The notes under the pieces were generated by a model, which was given only the letters and a program-made list of their open reading frames with translations, was not told the DNA's origin and searched no databases. Below, one piece after another: positions 1-9,769 of a DNA stretch of 64,000 nucleotides. Each line of letters opens with the position of its first letter. The first letter of the stretch is position 1. Origin of the DNA: Pseudomonas sp. H1h (GTDB lineage: Bacteria; Pseudomonadota; Gammaproteobacteria; Pseudomonadales; Pseudomonadaceae); contig NZ_AYMJ01000036.1 of assembly GCF_000633255.1 (NCBI RefSeq), forward strand, positions 23,038 through 87,037, written 5' to 3'. The translations under genes were made by a program, and so were the position numbers.

Positions 1-1078
1 TGCGCGCCTCGCGCAGGTTGTCGATGTAGGCGTAATTGCCATCGCCGGCGTCGGCCAGTTGTTCCATCAAGTGTTCATTGTAGTTATCCACACCAAAACC
101 CAGGGTGGTCAGGGAAATTCCGGTTTTGCGTTTATCCACAGCCATTTGCTTGAGGCTGTCGAAGTCGCTGACGCCAACGTTGAAGTCACCGTCGGTGGCC
201 AACAGGATGCGGTTGATGCCTTTGGGGATGAATGCCTGCTGCGCCATTTGATAGGCCAGTTCGATGCCCGACGCGCCAGCGGTTGAACCGCCTGCGGTCA
301 ATTGCTCGATGGCTGTACGAATTTTCGCTTTTTCCCGTCCGGACGTTGGCTCAAGTACCACGCGGGATTCGCCGGCATACACCACCAGCGACACCCGGTC
401 CTGCTCGCGCAACTGATCGACCAGCAATTTCAGCGTGCTTTTGACCAGTGGCAGTCCTTCGCGGCGATCCATCGATCCGGACACGTCCACCAGAAACACC
501 AGATTCGCCGGCGCCAGCTCGGCCACGGCGCGGTCAGAGGCCTTGATGCCGATGCGCAGCAGACGGGTGTGCGGATTCCACGGGGTGGCGGCCAGTTCGG
601 TGGTCACGCCAAATGGCGAATCATCGGTTGGCAACGCATAGTCGTAGGGAAAGTAATTGACCATTTCCTCCAGTCGCACCGCGCCTTCTGGCGGCAGACG
701 CCCCTGATTGAGCAAACGCCGGACGTTGGCATAGGCGCCGGTGTCGACGTCGGCGCTGAAGGTCGAGACCGGGGACTCGGCGACGCTATGGATCGGGTTG
801 TCAGCCAGCGTTTGATATTGCTCGCGCTGCGCGTCGCGATAGCCTTGTGGATAACGTTCAGGGGCCGGCATCGCCGCGAAACTGGCCATCGACGCCGGAC
901 GCGCACTGCGTTTGGCCATGGCGACATCGGCCAGAACCGCTTCGTGCTGAATCGAAGCCTGCGGCTGGGCCGGCGCCGGGACGGCGGCTGACTCCGGATT
1001 GGAAGACACGCCGCAACCGGCGACGGCCAACAACACACCGACCGCAGCAGGTCGCAGAAAAGGCAGAGAAAGGGACAT
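1..1078 (-). CDS. von Willebrand factor A domain lipoprotein (YfbK-like), 3' end outside window
   Basis: The gene starts at the ATG at 1078 and runs off the left edge, so only about 359 residues are seen. The N-terminus is a lipoprotein signal peptide with the lipobox LAVAGC. Residues from about 90 to 170 match the N-terminal domain that precedes vWA domains in YfbK-like proteins (a stretch with FSADVDTGAYANVRR). The vWA domain follows and carries the metal-binding DVSGS (MIDAS) motif. The family is predicted to be a lipid-anchored envelope protein that binds a partner through the metal site; its substrate is unknown. The function is inferred from domains only. It has no obvious operon partner in the window. 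Confidence 0.85.
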   Translation of the reverse strand, partial: MSLSLPFLRPAAVGVLLAVAGCGVSSNPESAAVPAPAQPQASIQHEAVLADVAMAKRSARPASMASFAAMPAPERYPQGYRDAQREQYQTLADNPIHSVAESPVSTFSADVDTGAYANVRRLLNQGRLPPEGAVRLEEMVNYFPYDYALPTDDSPFGVTTELAATPWNPHTRLLRIGIKASDRAVAELAPANLVFLVDVSGSMDRREGLPLVKSTLKLLVDQLREQDRVSLVVYAGESRVVLEPTSGREKAKIRTAIEQLTAGGSTAGASGIELAYQMAQQAFIPKGINRILLATDGDFNVGVSDFDSLKQMAVDKRKTGISLTTLGFGVDNYNEHLMEQLADAGDGNYAYIDNLREAR

Positions 1079-1166
1079 GGGGGCTGACCTCGGGATGAAA
1101 GTGATTCATTCATCCACTGAGACGGGCAGCCCCTTCAGTTCGGGTTAAACGCCACTGAAATTATTT

Positions 1167-1727
1167 TCAGCGGTGATAACGCCGCACCACACTGCTGTTA
1201 CGCAGGACGTGGCCTTTGATCTTGTCCATCAGTTCGGCGCGGGTCAGACCGGCCGGCAAGGCGTCCGGGGCGAGGTCCAGGGCGTAGATCTGGATGATGT
1301 AGTGGTGGGCGCTGTCGCCAACCGGTGGGCAAGGCCCGATGTAATGGGTGGTGCCTTTGCTGTTGGTGCCGCCAACGCCTTCGAGGTTGGATTTGGCACC
1401 GACACCGGCCGGGATCTGCCGAGTGGTGGCCTTGATGCCGTAGTGAATCCAGTGATCGACGCCCATGCCCTTCTGGCCGTCCGGGTCATGCATGACGATC
1501 GCGTAGCTCTGGGTGGCGCTGGGGCCCGCGTTCCAGGCCAGCGCCGGCGACTGGTTCTTGCCGCCGCAACCGGCCGAATCGCTCGCAGCAGCCGAGGTGA
1601 ACAGGCGGTTGTCCGAGACACCGGGGATGTCGAGGGTAAAGCGCTCGGCTGCCTGCGCCGGAAACTGCACGCAAAGGGCGACGGCAACGGCCGCCAGCCA
1701 AGGGTTGAGAGAGGTCAATCGGGTCAT
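1167..1727 (-). CDS. Periplasmic PEBP/YbhB-YbcL family protein
   Basis: The protein has 186 residues. I start it at the ATG at 1727 because the following residues form a Sec signal peptide ending near FPAQAAE; the longer open frame upstream has no such signal. The mature part has the phosphatidylethanolamine-binding (Raf kinase inhibitor-like) signatures: MHDPD, the DHWIHY segment, and the YIGPCPP...HHYII...YALD block that lines the anion-binding pocket. Bacterial members bind small anionic ligands or act as inhibitors, but none has a firm role. The gene is divergent from the Rieske oxidoreductase, with 139 bases between the two starts. Confidence 0.85.
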   Translation of the reverse strand: MTRLTSLNPWLAAVAVALCVQFPAQAAERFTLDIPGVSDNRLFTSAAASDSAGCGGKNQSPALAWNAGPSATQSYAIVMHDPDGQKGMGVDHWIHYGIKATTRQIPAGVGAKSNLEGVGGTNSKGTTHYIGPCPPVGDSAHHYIIQIYALDLAPDALPAGLTRAELMDKIKGHVLRNSSVVRRYHR

Positions 1728-1866
1728 TCCGGGAGCACCTTGTGCAGTTGGGCCTTCGTCGGCCTGCAAACTATAGCTGTACCGTTGATGCCGTGGCAGT
1801 AGCAATTGGCTGAACCTCGCACTGTGCCGCAAACTCGTAAGAGAAATACCCGCGAGGAAGCCGATC

Positions 1867-3408
1867 ATGTCCCTGCACCGTGTCGCCCGTGTCGCCGATG
1901 TCCCTGAAGACCGTGGCCTGCAAGTCGAAATCGGCGACTGCAAGATTGTTCTGCTCCACGCAAACGGCCAACTACGGGCGTTTCAGGGCGAATGCCCACA
2001 CGCCGGCGCGCCGCTGGCTGACGGTGCGCTGTGTCACGGACGCCTGATCTGCCCGTGGCACAAGGCCGCGTTTCGCGCAGAAGACGGCGCGTTGTGCGAG
2101 CCGCCGGCCCTCGACAGCCTCAAGCGTTATCCGCTGGAGTTACGTGGCGATGAGGTCTGGGTCGATGATCAACCGCTACCGGATGCACACACGCCGCCGG
2201 CGGATGATCCGCGCACTTTCGTGATTGTCGGCGCAGGTGCAGCCGGCACCGCGTGTGCGGCGGCACTGCGCGAGAAAGGTTTTGGTGGCCGGCTCATCAT
2301 GATCGACCGCGAACCGGACGCAGGTTACGACCGCACGGTGCTGAGCAAATTTGTCCTCGCCGGTGAGATGACCGCGCAGGACACCCCGCCACTGCGTGAT
2401 GAGAAATTTTATAGAGAGCAGCGCATCGAACGCCGGCAAGGCGAAATCACAGCACTCGATGCCTCAGCGCAAACCCTGCAGTTGGACGACGGCCAGTCCC
2501 TGCACTACGACGCGGCAGTGCTCGCCACCGGCGGCGCGCCCACCCCCCTGCTATTGCCCGGTGCCAACCTGCCGCAGGTGTTTGTCCTGCGCTCGAAAGC
2601 CCAGGCCGAACAGATCATGCGCGCGGCCAGACCCGAACAGCGCGCAGTCATCATCGGCGACAGCTTCATCGCCCTCGAATGCGCCTCGGCCCTGCGCCAG
2701 TTCGGCCTCGACGTGACAGTGATCGCCCGCCACGCGATTCCGTTTGCCGCGCAATTCGGCGAAGCGGTGGGCAAGGCGATCCGTGCGTTGCATGAAGCAC
2801 ACGGAGTGAAATTCATCACCGATCACGAAGCCCGCGAAATCACCGGCGACGGTAGCGTCGAGGCGGTGTTGCTGGACAACGGCTTGCGTGTGTCGGCGGA
2901 TCTGGTGCTGGCGGGGGTGGGTGTGCATCCGGCCACCGAGGCGTTTGCATCGCTGCCAAGGGAGAAAGACCAGTCGCTGCACGTCGATGCTGGCCTGCGC
3001 GTCTGCGAAGGGTTATGGGCGATTGGCGACATCGCCACGTTCCCCCTGAACGGCCAGCCGCAACGCATCGAACACTGGCGCCTGGCCCAGCAGCACGCGC
3101 GCATCGCTGCCGCCAACCTGCTGGGCGCTGACGAGCATTATCTGGATGTGCCGTTTTTCTGGACCTGGCACTTCGGCAAAAACTACGACTACCTGGGCCA
3201 TGCCAGCCAGTGGGATGAAGTCAAATTCAAGGGTAAACCCGAACAGCCGCCCTTTATCGGCCTGTTCGGCGACAATGGCGTGGTGGTCGCCGCCGTGGCC
3301 TGCGAGCAAGAGCGGGCCATGGCGATGCTGGCCGAACGGATGAAGCAGCCGCTGCCCATGCAAGAGGCATGGCGGCTGGTTGGCGAGCTCAGCCAGGACG
3401 ATTCATAG
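1867..3408 (+). CDS. Rieske [2Fe-2S] / FAD-dependent NAD(P)-disulfide oxidoreductase fusion (AIFM3-like)
   Basis: This 513-residue protein joins a Rieske domain (about 1-105) to a pyridine nucleotide-disulfide oxidoreductase (about 118-400) with the reductase C-terminal domain after it. The iron-sulfur ligands are visible as C43-x-H45 and C62-x-x-H65. The FAD loop is VGAGAAG, and the NAD(P) loop has the IIGDSFIALE form seen in AIFM3/ferredoxin-reductase relatives. It should pass electrons from NAD(P)H through FAD to the cluster or to a ferredoxin; the partner is unknown. There is no signal peptide, so it is cytoplasmic. Its last 20 bases overlap the 3' end of pgaD on the other strand. Confidence 0.88.
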   Translation: MSLHRVARVADVPEDRGLQVEIGDCKIVLLHANGQLRAFQGECPHAGAPLADGALCHGRLICPWHKAAFRAEDGALCEPPALDSLKRYPLELRGDEVWVDDQPLPDAHTPPADDPRTFVIVGAGAAGTACAAALREKGFGGRLIMIDREPDAGYDRTVLSKFVLAGEMTAQDTPPLRDEKFYREQRIERRQGEITALDASAQTLQLDDGQSLHYDAAVLATGGAPTPLLLPGANLPQVFVLRSKAQAEQIMRAARPEQRAVIIGDSFIALECASALRQFGLDVTVIARHAIPFAAQFGEAVGKAIRALHEAHGVKFITDHEAREITGDGSVEAVLLDNGLRVSADLVLAGVGVHPATEAFASLPREKDQSLHVDAGLRVCEGLWAIGDIATFPLNGQPQRIEHWRLAQQHARIAAANLLGADEHYLDVPFFWTWHFGKNYDYLGHASQWDEVKFKGKPEQPPFIGLFGDNGVVVAAVACEQERAMAMLAERMKQPLPMQEAWRLVGELSQDDS

Positions 3409-3922
3409 GATCACGATTGTCGTCGTCCTCGGCGTGCAGGAAGATCACCCGTGGGTGCTCCAGCGGCGCCAGCGGTGATGGCAGTTGCTCTGGCTCTAGC
3501 GGACGGAAGTTCAGCACCACATGGCTGATATCACCGTCCTGGTCGTTGTGGATGGTCATCACCCCGGGCGTGCGCAACTTCTGCAAACGGTCATCGCACA
3601 GGCGAAAGCTCTTGGTCAGCCCTTCATCGTCGACCACCGGCGCCGGCAAGCGGCGCTGGGCAAAGCTTCTGCTCTTGCGCTGTTGATAACGGGCCCAGGT
3701 AATCAGGATCACCGCGTTGATCAGCGCCACCCACAGGTAAATGTGCAAAGTACCGAGCGCTTCGAACGCCGAGTTGTCGATGCGCGGCCCACCGGCATGG
3801 GTGTCGATCAGTGGCCACAACCCACGCACCAGCAGAAACAGCAGGCCGACCCAGGCCAGCACGGTGAGGATCACATCGATCACGACCAGAAAGGGGCGCT
3901 GGCGGGTCCGGATGATTTTCAT
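3389..3922 (-). CDS. pgaD: PgaD, inner-membrane subunit of the PGA synthase
   Basis: The protein has 177 residues and is the last gene of pgaABCD. Two hydrophobic segments near the N-terminus (about 12-33 and 57-76) flank a short periplasmic loop, and a hydrophilic cytoplasmic tail follows, as in PgaD/HmsS. In E. coli PgaD pairs with PgaC to form the c-di-GMP-activated synthase for poly-beta-1,6-N-acetylglucosamine. The ATG overlaps the pgaC stop (ATGA), so translation is likely coupled. The 3' end runs 20 bases into the convergent oxidoreductase gene, and I see no terminator there. The call rests mostly on position and topology because this family diverges quickly. Confidence 0.85.
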   Translation of the reverse strand: MKIIRTRQRPFLVVIDVILTVLAWVGLLFLLVRGLWPLIDTHAGGPRIDNSAFEALGTLHIYLWVALINAVILITWARYQQRKSRSFAQRRLPAPVVDDEGLTKSFRLCDDRLQKLRTPGVMTIHNDQDGDISHVVLNFRPLEPEQLPSPLAPLEHPRVIFLHAEDDDNRDPMNRPG

Positions 3923-5274
3923 TTGATGACCTCCTCTTCGTCGTCTCCGACCGGTTTGATACCCCGGTCAGGGCTGACCCAACGCGCACGCTTCTGATGC
4001 TGACCGAACAACACCTTGGGGAAACTGACCAGCGTGGTCAGCAGGCTGATGAACCAGAACACCAACGGATACCAGACCACCCAGAACATCGTGCGTCCCA
4101 GGCCCGGCTCGTAGCGCCGGTCAATGATGATGCTGACAGCGAACTGCACCAGACAGACGAACGCCAGCAGCAGCCCGGTGAACGCCGGCGGCATCAGATG
4201 GTGAACGGCAATCGCATCCGGCATGACCACGAACTTGCCCACCGCCCAGAAGATCACCGACAGCAGGAAGGTGAACGCCCACCCGGTCGACAGGCAGTAT
4301 TCGAACAACAGCGGCCACAGATAACGATGACGGTACTGCCAGATGCCGCGAATGTTCTTGAACAACACTTCGGCACCACCCTGCGCCCAGCGCAGGCGCT
4401 GCTTCCACAGGCCGCCGAGGGTTTCCGGCATCAGGATCCAGCACAAGGCGCGCGGCTCGTAGAAGATGCTCCAGTGATCGAGTTGCAGCTTCCAGCTGAT
4501 GTCGATGTCTTCGGTGATCATGTCCGGGCTCCAGTAGCCGACCCGGTTCAATGCCGTGCGACGGAACGCGACGATCACTCCGGAGACGGTGAAGATCCGC
4601 CCGAACACGCGCTGAGTACGTTTGATCAGACCGATGATCGACGAGAATTCACCGACCTGTACCCGCCCGACCAATGTCGAGCGTGTGCGAATCCGTGGGT
4701 TGCCGGTCACCGCGCCAAGCCGTGCGTTGTCGAGCATCGGCGCCACCAGATAGGCCGCAGTGTTCGGCGCCAGCAGCGCATCACCGTCGATGCACACCAG
4801 ATATTCGCTGCGCGCAGCAATCGCGCCCATGCGCAGGGCCACGGCCTTGCCCTGGTTTTCCGCCAGATGCAGGACCCGCAGCCGTGGGTCTTCCTTGGCC
4901 AGTGCGTCCAGCACTTGCGCGGTGTTGTCCTTGGAGCCGTCGTTGATCGCAATGACTTCGATGTTCGGGTAATGCTGACCCAGCGCGGCGTGGATGGTGT
5001 CGGCGGCATTGTCGCCTTCGTTGTAGCAAGGGATCAGGATCGAAATCAGCGGCTCGCCTTCCAGTGGCGGCGGCAGGGTGTCGTCCTTCCACGGCCAGTG
5101 GCGTTCCCAGTGCAGCCAGAAATACAGGCCGCCGGAAATCCACAGGCCGGACATGAACAACGGGTAGAAGAACACGAAGTCCATCAGGAACTGCCCGGTG
5201 ACCAGGAAGATCAATCCCAGCGGCACGCCGAGGACGAGCGCCAGAACAAGCAGGGCTAACAGTCTATCCAGCAT
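3919..5274 (-). CDS. pgaC: PgaC, poly-beta-1,6-N-acetylglucosamine synthase (GT2)
   Basis: This 451-residue inner-membrane glycosyltransferase polymerises UDP-GlcNAc into PGA. Two N-terminal membrane helices come first, then the GT2 domain with ISILIPCYNEGDN, the DGDALL nucleotide-sugar motif, a TEDIDISW segment, and the processive QRLRWAQGG motif near residue 300. C-terminal helices form the translocation pore. The start lies one base after the pgaB stop and the stop overlaps pgaD, so it is expressed as part of pgaABCD. All motifs expected of an active synthase are present. Confidence 0.96.
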   Translation of the reverse strand: MLDRLLALLVLALVLGVPLGLIFLVTGQFLMDFVFFYPLFMSGLWISGGLYFWLHWERHWPWKDDTLPPPLEGEPLISILIPCYNEGDNAADTIHAALGQHYPNIEVIAINDGSKDNTAQVLDALAKEDPRLRVLHLAENQGKAVALRMGAIAARSEYLVCIDGDALLAPNTAAYLVAPMLDNARLGAVTGNPRIRTRSTLVGRVQVGEFSSIIGLIKRTQRVFGRIFTVSGVIVAFRRTALNRVGYWSPDMITEDIDISWKLQLDHWSIFYEPRALCWILMPETLGGLWKQRLRWAQGGAEVLFKNIRGIWQYRHRYLWPLLFEYCLSTGWAFTFLLSVIFWAVGKFVVMPDAIAVHHLMPPAFTGLLLAFVCLVQFAVSIIIDRRYEPGLGRTMFWVVWYPLVFWFISLLTTLVSFPKVLFGQHQKRARWVSPDRGIKPVGDDEEEVIK

Positions 5275-5275
5275 G

Positions 5276-7273
5276 TCATGGGTTCCATTTGTTGGAGAGC
5301 GCAGGCCGTACGGTTTTCAGGTCCGGCAGGTTGTCGAGGAAGTTGTCCGGGTAGTAACCGAAACTGGTCGCGCCCTGACGCTTGAGCCGGCCCATCCAGT
5401 CGGCCAGTTGGGCGCCATCGATGTCGGCCTGGTCTTTTTTCGTCCAGTCCCGGGCCTGCAGTTCGAACACCGTGCGGTCCAGTGCACCGGGGCGCTGTTT
5501 GATTTTTGCCACCAGTTCTTCGAGCCACGGGCCGGATTGCGCCTGGGTCTGTTTCTCCATCAATGGCATGGCCATCGGCGCCGTCCAGTCGTAGGTCACG
5601 AGGAAGTCGTCGAGGTTCTGTGCAAACCAGGCTTCGCTGTCGGGGTTGAGCACCGGTTCGGCGAAGATGTTGCGCGCGGTCAACACCTGCGGGCCACGGA
5701 TCGCCCGGACCTTGGCGGTCAGCTCATTGGTGAAGTCGATCAGGTAACGGCTCTTGAACCGCGTCCAGCGCTGCATCGCTGCCGGATCGTCACGCAGGGC
5801 AGCAATCGACCCCGGCAAGCCATGCGCTGCGTAGGCCTTCAAGGCCTGGGGGCTGGCGTCTTCGAAGTCCGAAAGCACGGCGTCGTCGTGATAGAGGATG
5901 CCGTCGACCGAGGTCAGCCGCGCCACGTCTTCGTAGATTTCACCGATGATCCGCCGTACCTCGGGATCGAACGGTGAGAGGCGCTGGTACTGATCCGGGT
6001 CGACCGCGGTGGTCCCGGTCTGCGGATCCCAGCGCGTCACGCGCGGCAGTTTCGCATCGAGGCCAAAACTGAGCACCGGCATCCAGGCGAACACCTTCAC
6101 ATGGGCGCGGGTGCGCAGTTGCCAGGCGACGCGGTCAAAGATATCGGCGCGTACGGGCAGGTGACGGTTGGGGAAGTACAGCGAGTGCACCAGGCCATCA
6201 CCTTTCGGATCGGCAAAGGCCTGCAGGAACACCGTGTTGGCGCCCATGTCAGCCATGCGCTGGATCAGCTTGCCCAGGTTGATTTCCTGCTGCGCCGGGT
6301 CAGGGTCATAGACGTTGTCCAGATCGACGTGGACCACACGCATGGTGAAATCCTGCTGCGCCGCGACGATGCTGTTGGCGAAATGCTCGCCGTCAGGGTC
6401 GGAGGCCACCAGGAAGCGTGGGCTGCTCATCAGGTTGTCGAGGGCATCGAGACCGTCGTCCAGGGTCAGGGCCATTTCGTAGCCTTGGTCGCCGATCACG
6501 GCCAGCGAAGTACCGTCCGCGGTACCGTACGGCCAGACCCAGATACGTGGTTTGTAGCCGGTGACCTTGCGGATCTTCTCCGAAATGGTCACGACGTCGG
6601 TGCGGATCCTTGCACGAAAATCTTCTTCGGACTCGTAGCGCTTGGTGACCGGATCGTAGCGACGAGTCGCCGCCGCCGGCTGCAGGTTGCCTTGCGGGTT
6701 GGCAAGGATGCCTTTGTGGCTGGCGTCGGTGTGGGCGGCGATTTCCACCAGCCCCGATTGCGAGATTTCCCGCACCTGGTCCCAGGTCAGAAAATCCGAA
6801 CGCGCTCGCGGCGCACCGGCGAAATCCACCGGTTGATTGAGCGGCGTGTCGATCCAGACACCGACCGGCGCTAGCAAGGCATGCCAGTTATAGGCGCGCA
6901 GTACCGGCAGCACGCGGGTGTAGAAACTCGCATAACCGTCGTCGAAACTGAGGAGGATGGCCTTGGGCGGCAGTTCCGGACCGCCCTTGCGCGCGGCCAT
7001 GATCTGGTCGACGGTGACCGGTTTGTAGCCGTTCTCGCGCAACCACGCGAGCTGCTCGATCATGCGCTCGGTGCGTACCGCCACCACCGCCTGATCGGGG
7101 TCACGGTCTTCGACGTCGTGATAGGCAATGCCCAGCACATGGTTTTTCGGCCACGGTTTTTCATTGGCCGCTACCGGACGCTGCGACGGCGGTGCGAAGG
7201 CCGGGGCTTGCTGGGCGCAGGCGCTGACCAGCAGCACTCCCAGCAGAAGGATGAAACGCGTAATCAAAGGCAT
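5276..7273 (-). CDS. pgaB: PgaB, periplasmic PGA N-deacetylase/hydrolase lipoprotein
   Basis: The protein has 665 residues. I choose the ATG at 7273 over the TTG at 7279 because AGAAGAG lies seven bases before it and it begins a lipoprotein signal (lipobox LLVSAC). The N-terminal half is a carbohydrate esterase 4 domain with SFDDGY and AAHTDASHKG, the metal-binding motifs of PGA deacetylases. The C-terminal half (about 300-660) is the GH153-type domain that binds and cleaves partially deacetylated PGA in PgaB homologues. It acts in the periplasm between the synthase PgaCD and the porin PgaA. It lies 12 bases after pgaA and one base before pgaC. Confidence 0.95.
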   Translation of the reverse strand: MPLITRFILLLGVLLVSACAQQAPAFAPPSQRPVAANEKPWPKNHVLGIAYHDVEDRDPDQAVVAVRTERMIEQLAWLRENGYKPVTVDQIMAARKGGPELPPKAILLSFDDGYASFYTRVLPVLRAYNWHALLAPVGVWIDTPLNQPVDFAGAPRARSDFLTWDQVREISQSGLVEIAAHTDASHKGILANPQGNLQPAAATRRYDPVTKRYESEEDFRARIRTDVVTISEKIRKVTGYKPRIWVWPYGTADGTSLAVIGDQGYEMALTLDDGLDALDNLMSSPRFLVASDPDGEHFANSIVAAQQDFTMRVVHVDLDNVYDPDPAQQEINLGKLIQRMADMGANTVFLQAFADPKGDGLVHSLYFPNRHLPVRADIFDRVAWQLRTRAHVKVFAWMPVLSFGLDAKLPRVTRWDPQTGTTAVDPDQYQRLSPFDPEVRRIIGEIYEDVARLTSVDGILYHDDAVLSDFEDASPQALKAYAAHGLPGSIAALRDDPAAMQRWTRFKSRYLIDFTNELTAKVRAIRGPQVLTARNIFAEPVLNPDSEAWFAQNLDDFLVTYDWTAPMAMPLMEKQTQAQSGPWLEELVAKIKQRPGALDRTVFELQARDWTKKDQADIDGAQLADWMGRLKRQGATSFGYYPDNFLDNLPDLKTVRPALSNKWNP

Positions 7274-7285
7274 CTTCAAACTCTT

Positions 7286-9769
7286 CTAGAAGCGGAAAGT
7301 GAGGTCGACGAGCAGACGCAGATCGGTCTCCCGATCACCGTCGTAAGGCCGGTTGATCACACTGAACAAGCCGCCCACCTCGAACACGTCGTTCCAGGCA
7401 TAACGTTGGCCGTAGCCGAGCATCGCCATGCCGCCAGTGCCATGGTCACGCTGGCTGTACGTACCCGCACCGGCCTGGAACTGCTGGCTCCAGGAGGTTT
7501 CGTAACGGTGGTAGAGCACATGGTTGACGTTGACCGTCGGCATGACGCTGAAGTCCGACTTCGGGTTGAAGTACGGCACATCCTCGGAATTGGAGTTGTG
7601 GCTGGTGCCGACTTCCAGACCGGCATCGACCTGCACGTTCGGCGCGCTGTAAACGCCTTCGCGCCCGGTCAGCAACGCCTCGACGCGATTGTTGCCATCG
7701 CTGAAGCGCGACGGGCTGACCGACAGCCGCCACTCGCGGCTCTCGTTGGCGCGCCAGCGGATGAACGCATTGCCGCCATTGGCCTTGATGTCGCTGTTGA
7801 GGGCACGCAACGGTGTCTCGGCCGACAGATAGGCAAAGCTGCCGCCGTACTGCCAGTTGTCGTTGATGTCGCGGGCAATCGCGATGCGCGCGCCCTGCTT
7901 GGCGCCGTAACCGTAATCGTGGTTGGAGACCTCGGCTTCCAGGCTCATGTCGCGGGTACGCCGCTCCAGGCCGACGCGCTGGAAGCGGTCGGTGCCGGTG
8001 CCTTCGGCGAAATCGCCGGTGGCATAACCGGCACCGACGAACACACGCCAGTCTTCATCGATCGGCGGGCTGTACAGGGTGCTCTGGATACCGAAATCGC
8101 GGCTGCCACTGACCGCGCCTGCACCACCACTGCCGCCGCCTCCATTGGCCTTGCCACCGTAGGCTTCGACGCGCAGTTCGGACATGTCGTGCACTTCGCG
8201 CTCACGGGCCGCGCGCTGCACCTGACGGTTGTCCGGGAAACGCTCGACCACGTCATCGGTCAGCGCATCCATCTGCCGCCATTCCTGCAGGGTCATCGCG
8301 GTACGCGCCTGGGCCACTTCCAGGCCCATGTCGCGGGGCACCATGCTCTCGGTTTCCTTGAGCTGGTTTTCGGCGCGGCGGGGCCACTGACGGGCCAGAT
8401 ACAAGTCGGCCTGGGCCAGGCGCAGGCCGATATTGCCCGGCGCCTGATCGACCAGCGTCTGCAGGCGCTCCTCACCGTGCGGCAGGTCGGAGCTGTAGGT
8501 GCCGGCCTGCGCCGCGAGTTGCTGGGCGTCCATCCATTCGTCGTTGGGGTTGCCGATGGGCAGGCCCTTGAGTTCGACCCGCGGGTTCTGGCTCTTGGCC
8601 AGATCCTCAGCGACTTTGCGCGCCTCTTCGGCGCGGTCGCTTTCCAGCAGCGAGTAATACAACGCCGTGGTGTCTTCGAGGCGATCACCCACATCGGCGT
8701 CCGGCGCCGACAGCACCTGACGATACAGATCGGTGGAGATCTCCGGTTGGCGCTGATCCAGATACGACGCCGCCACCCAACGCAGGGCGTAGGTCGGAAT
8801 CTTCACGCCTTCGGCTTGCAGCTTTTGATATTCGGTAATGACCTCGGCAGTGCGCGCCCGGGCCTTGAGTGCGCCCATGCGATCGATGCGCCAGCGAATC
8901 ACGTCATCGTGGGCGCTGGCGTCCGGGGTCCAGGTGGCAAGCAGTTTGTCGTAATCGGCCAGCGCGCGGTCGGCAATCACGTAGCGTTCTTTTTCGCTGC
9001 GCGAAGCGAGTTCGGCCAGACGCACGCGTTCGGCGGCCAGATCGCCTTCGAGGCGACGCAGGGTGACCGGGTCGATCAGACCGGGGCGTTGATTGGCCAG
9101 GCGCAGTGCCGGTTCCGGCAGACGCGCCTTTTGCAGGGCGACCACGTATTCACGGGCGACTTCCGGCTTGCTGCCGGCGCGCATGAATGCCTGATCGTAT
9201 TCAAACAGAGCGTCGTACTGCTTGCCGGCGCGGGTCAGGGCGTAGCCCAGCGCGAGACGACGGGAGGGATCGTCCGGTTTGGCGGCGACCAGTGCCTTGG
9301 CGCGAGTCACGGCTTCGTCGGGTTTGCCCGAGTCCGCCTGAGTCAGGGCCAGCCCCAGTTGCAGGTCGGCGTTGTCCGGCTCCAGCGCCAGGGCCTTGTT
9401 GTAGACCTGAGTCGCCTGGTCCCAGCGCTTGAGGTTGCGGTAGGCGCGTGCGGTGGCGGTCAGCGCCTGCACCGGCAGCACCCGGTCACGGCCCTGGGTT
9501 TCATAGACCTGCACCACTTCGGCGTCGAGACCCGCCCAACTGGCAATCTGCAGGTGATCGCTGACCTGCCCGGTGGTCGACTGCCCGGGCGGCACCTGAC
9601 GCAGCACATTCAGCGCCGGCGTGGTCTGCCCGGCACGGGCATCACGCACCATCTGATCATAGGGGGTGTCGGCAAACGCCAGTGCCGGCCAAAGCAACTG
9701 GCTGCACAGCGCAACGCGAAACAACGGGCGTAGACCACGATGTAAAACAGGAACATCAATACGCGGCAT
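7286..9769 (-). CDS. pgaA: PgaA, outer-membrane PGA export porin with TPR domain
   Basis: This 827-residue protein is the first gene of the pga operon. A signal peptide (cleavage near LAFADT) is followed by an extended TPR superhelix (about 40-520), then a beta-barrel rich in alternating aromatic residues that ends in LLVDLTFRF, a typical terminal strand with C-terminal Phe. It exports partly deacetylated poly-N-acetylglucosamine across the outer membrane. A glycine/serine linker (about 545-555) separates the two halves. AAGGATG lies seven bases before the ATG and decides the start. The 5' leader holds a possible Rsm site (see 9808-9815). Confidence 0.95.
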   Translation of the reverse strand: MPRIDVPVLHRGLRPLFRVALCSQLLWPALAFADTPYDQMVRDARAGQTTPALNVLRQVPPGQSTTGQVSDHLQIASWAGLDAEVVQVYETQGRDRVLPVQALTATARAYRNLKRWDQATQVYNKALALEPDNADLQLGLALTQADSGKPDEAVTRAKALVAAKPDDPSRRLALGYALTRAGKQYDALFEYDQAFMRAGSKPEVAREYVVALQKARLPEPALRLANQRPGLIDPVTLRRLEGDLAAERVRLAELASRSEKERYVIADRALADYDKLLATWTPDASAHDDVIRWRIDRMGALKARARTAEVITEYQKLQAEGVKIPTYALRWVAASYLDQRQPEISTDLYRQVLSAPDADVGDRLEDTTALYYSLLESDRAEEARKVAEDLAKSQNPRVELKGLPIGNPNDEWMDAQQLAAQAGTYSSDLPHGEERLQTLVDQAPGNIGLRLAQADLYLARQWPRRAENQLKETESMVPRDMGLEVAQARTAMTLQEWRQMDALTDDVVERFPDNRQVQRAAREREVHDMSELRVEAYGGKANGGGGSGGAGAVSGSRDFGIQSTLYSPPIDEDWRVFVGAGYATGDFAEGTGTDRFQRVGLERRTRDMSLEAEVSNHDYGYGAKQGARIAIARDINDNWQYGGSFAYLSAETPLRALNSDIKANGGNAFIRWRANESREWRLSVSPSRFSDGNNRVEALLTGREGVYSAPNVQVDAGLEVGTSHNSNSEDVPYFNPKSDFSVMPTVNVNHVLYHRYETSWSQQFQAGAGTYSQRDHGTGGMAMLGYGQRYAWNDVFEVGGLFSVINRPYDGDRETDLRLLVDLTFRF

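Noticed and set aside
604..1113. Minus-strand frames near the left edge as separate genes
   Set aside because: They are other reading frames of the vWA lipoprotein gene that starts at 1078 and runs off the edge; only that frame gives a lipoprotein signal and a MIDAS motif.
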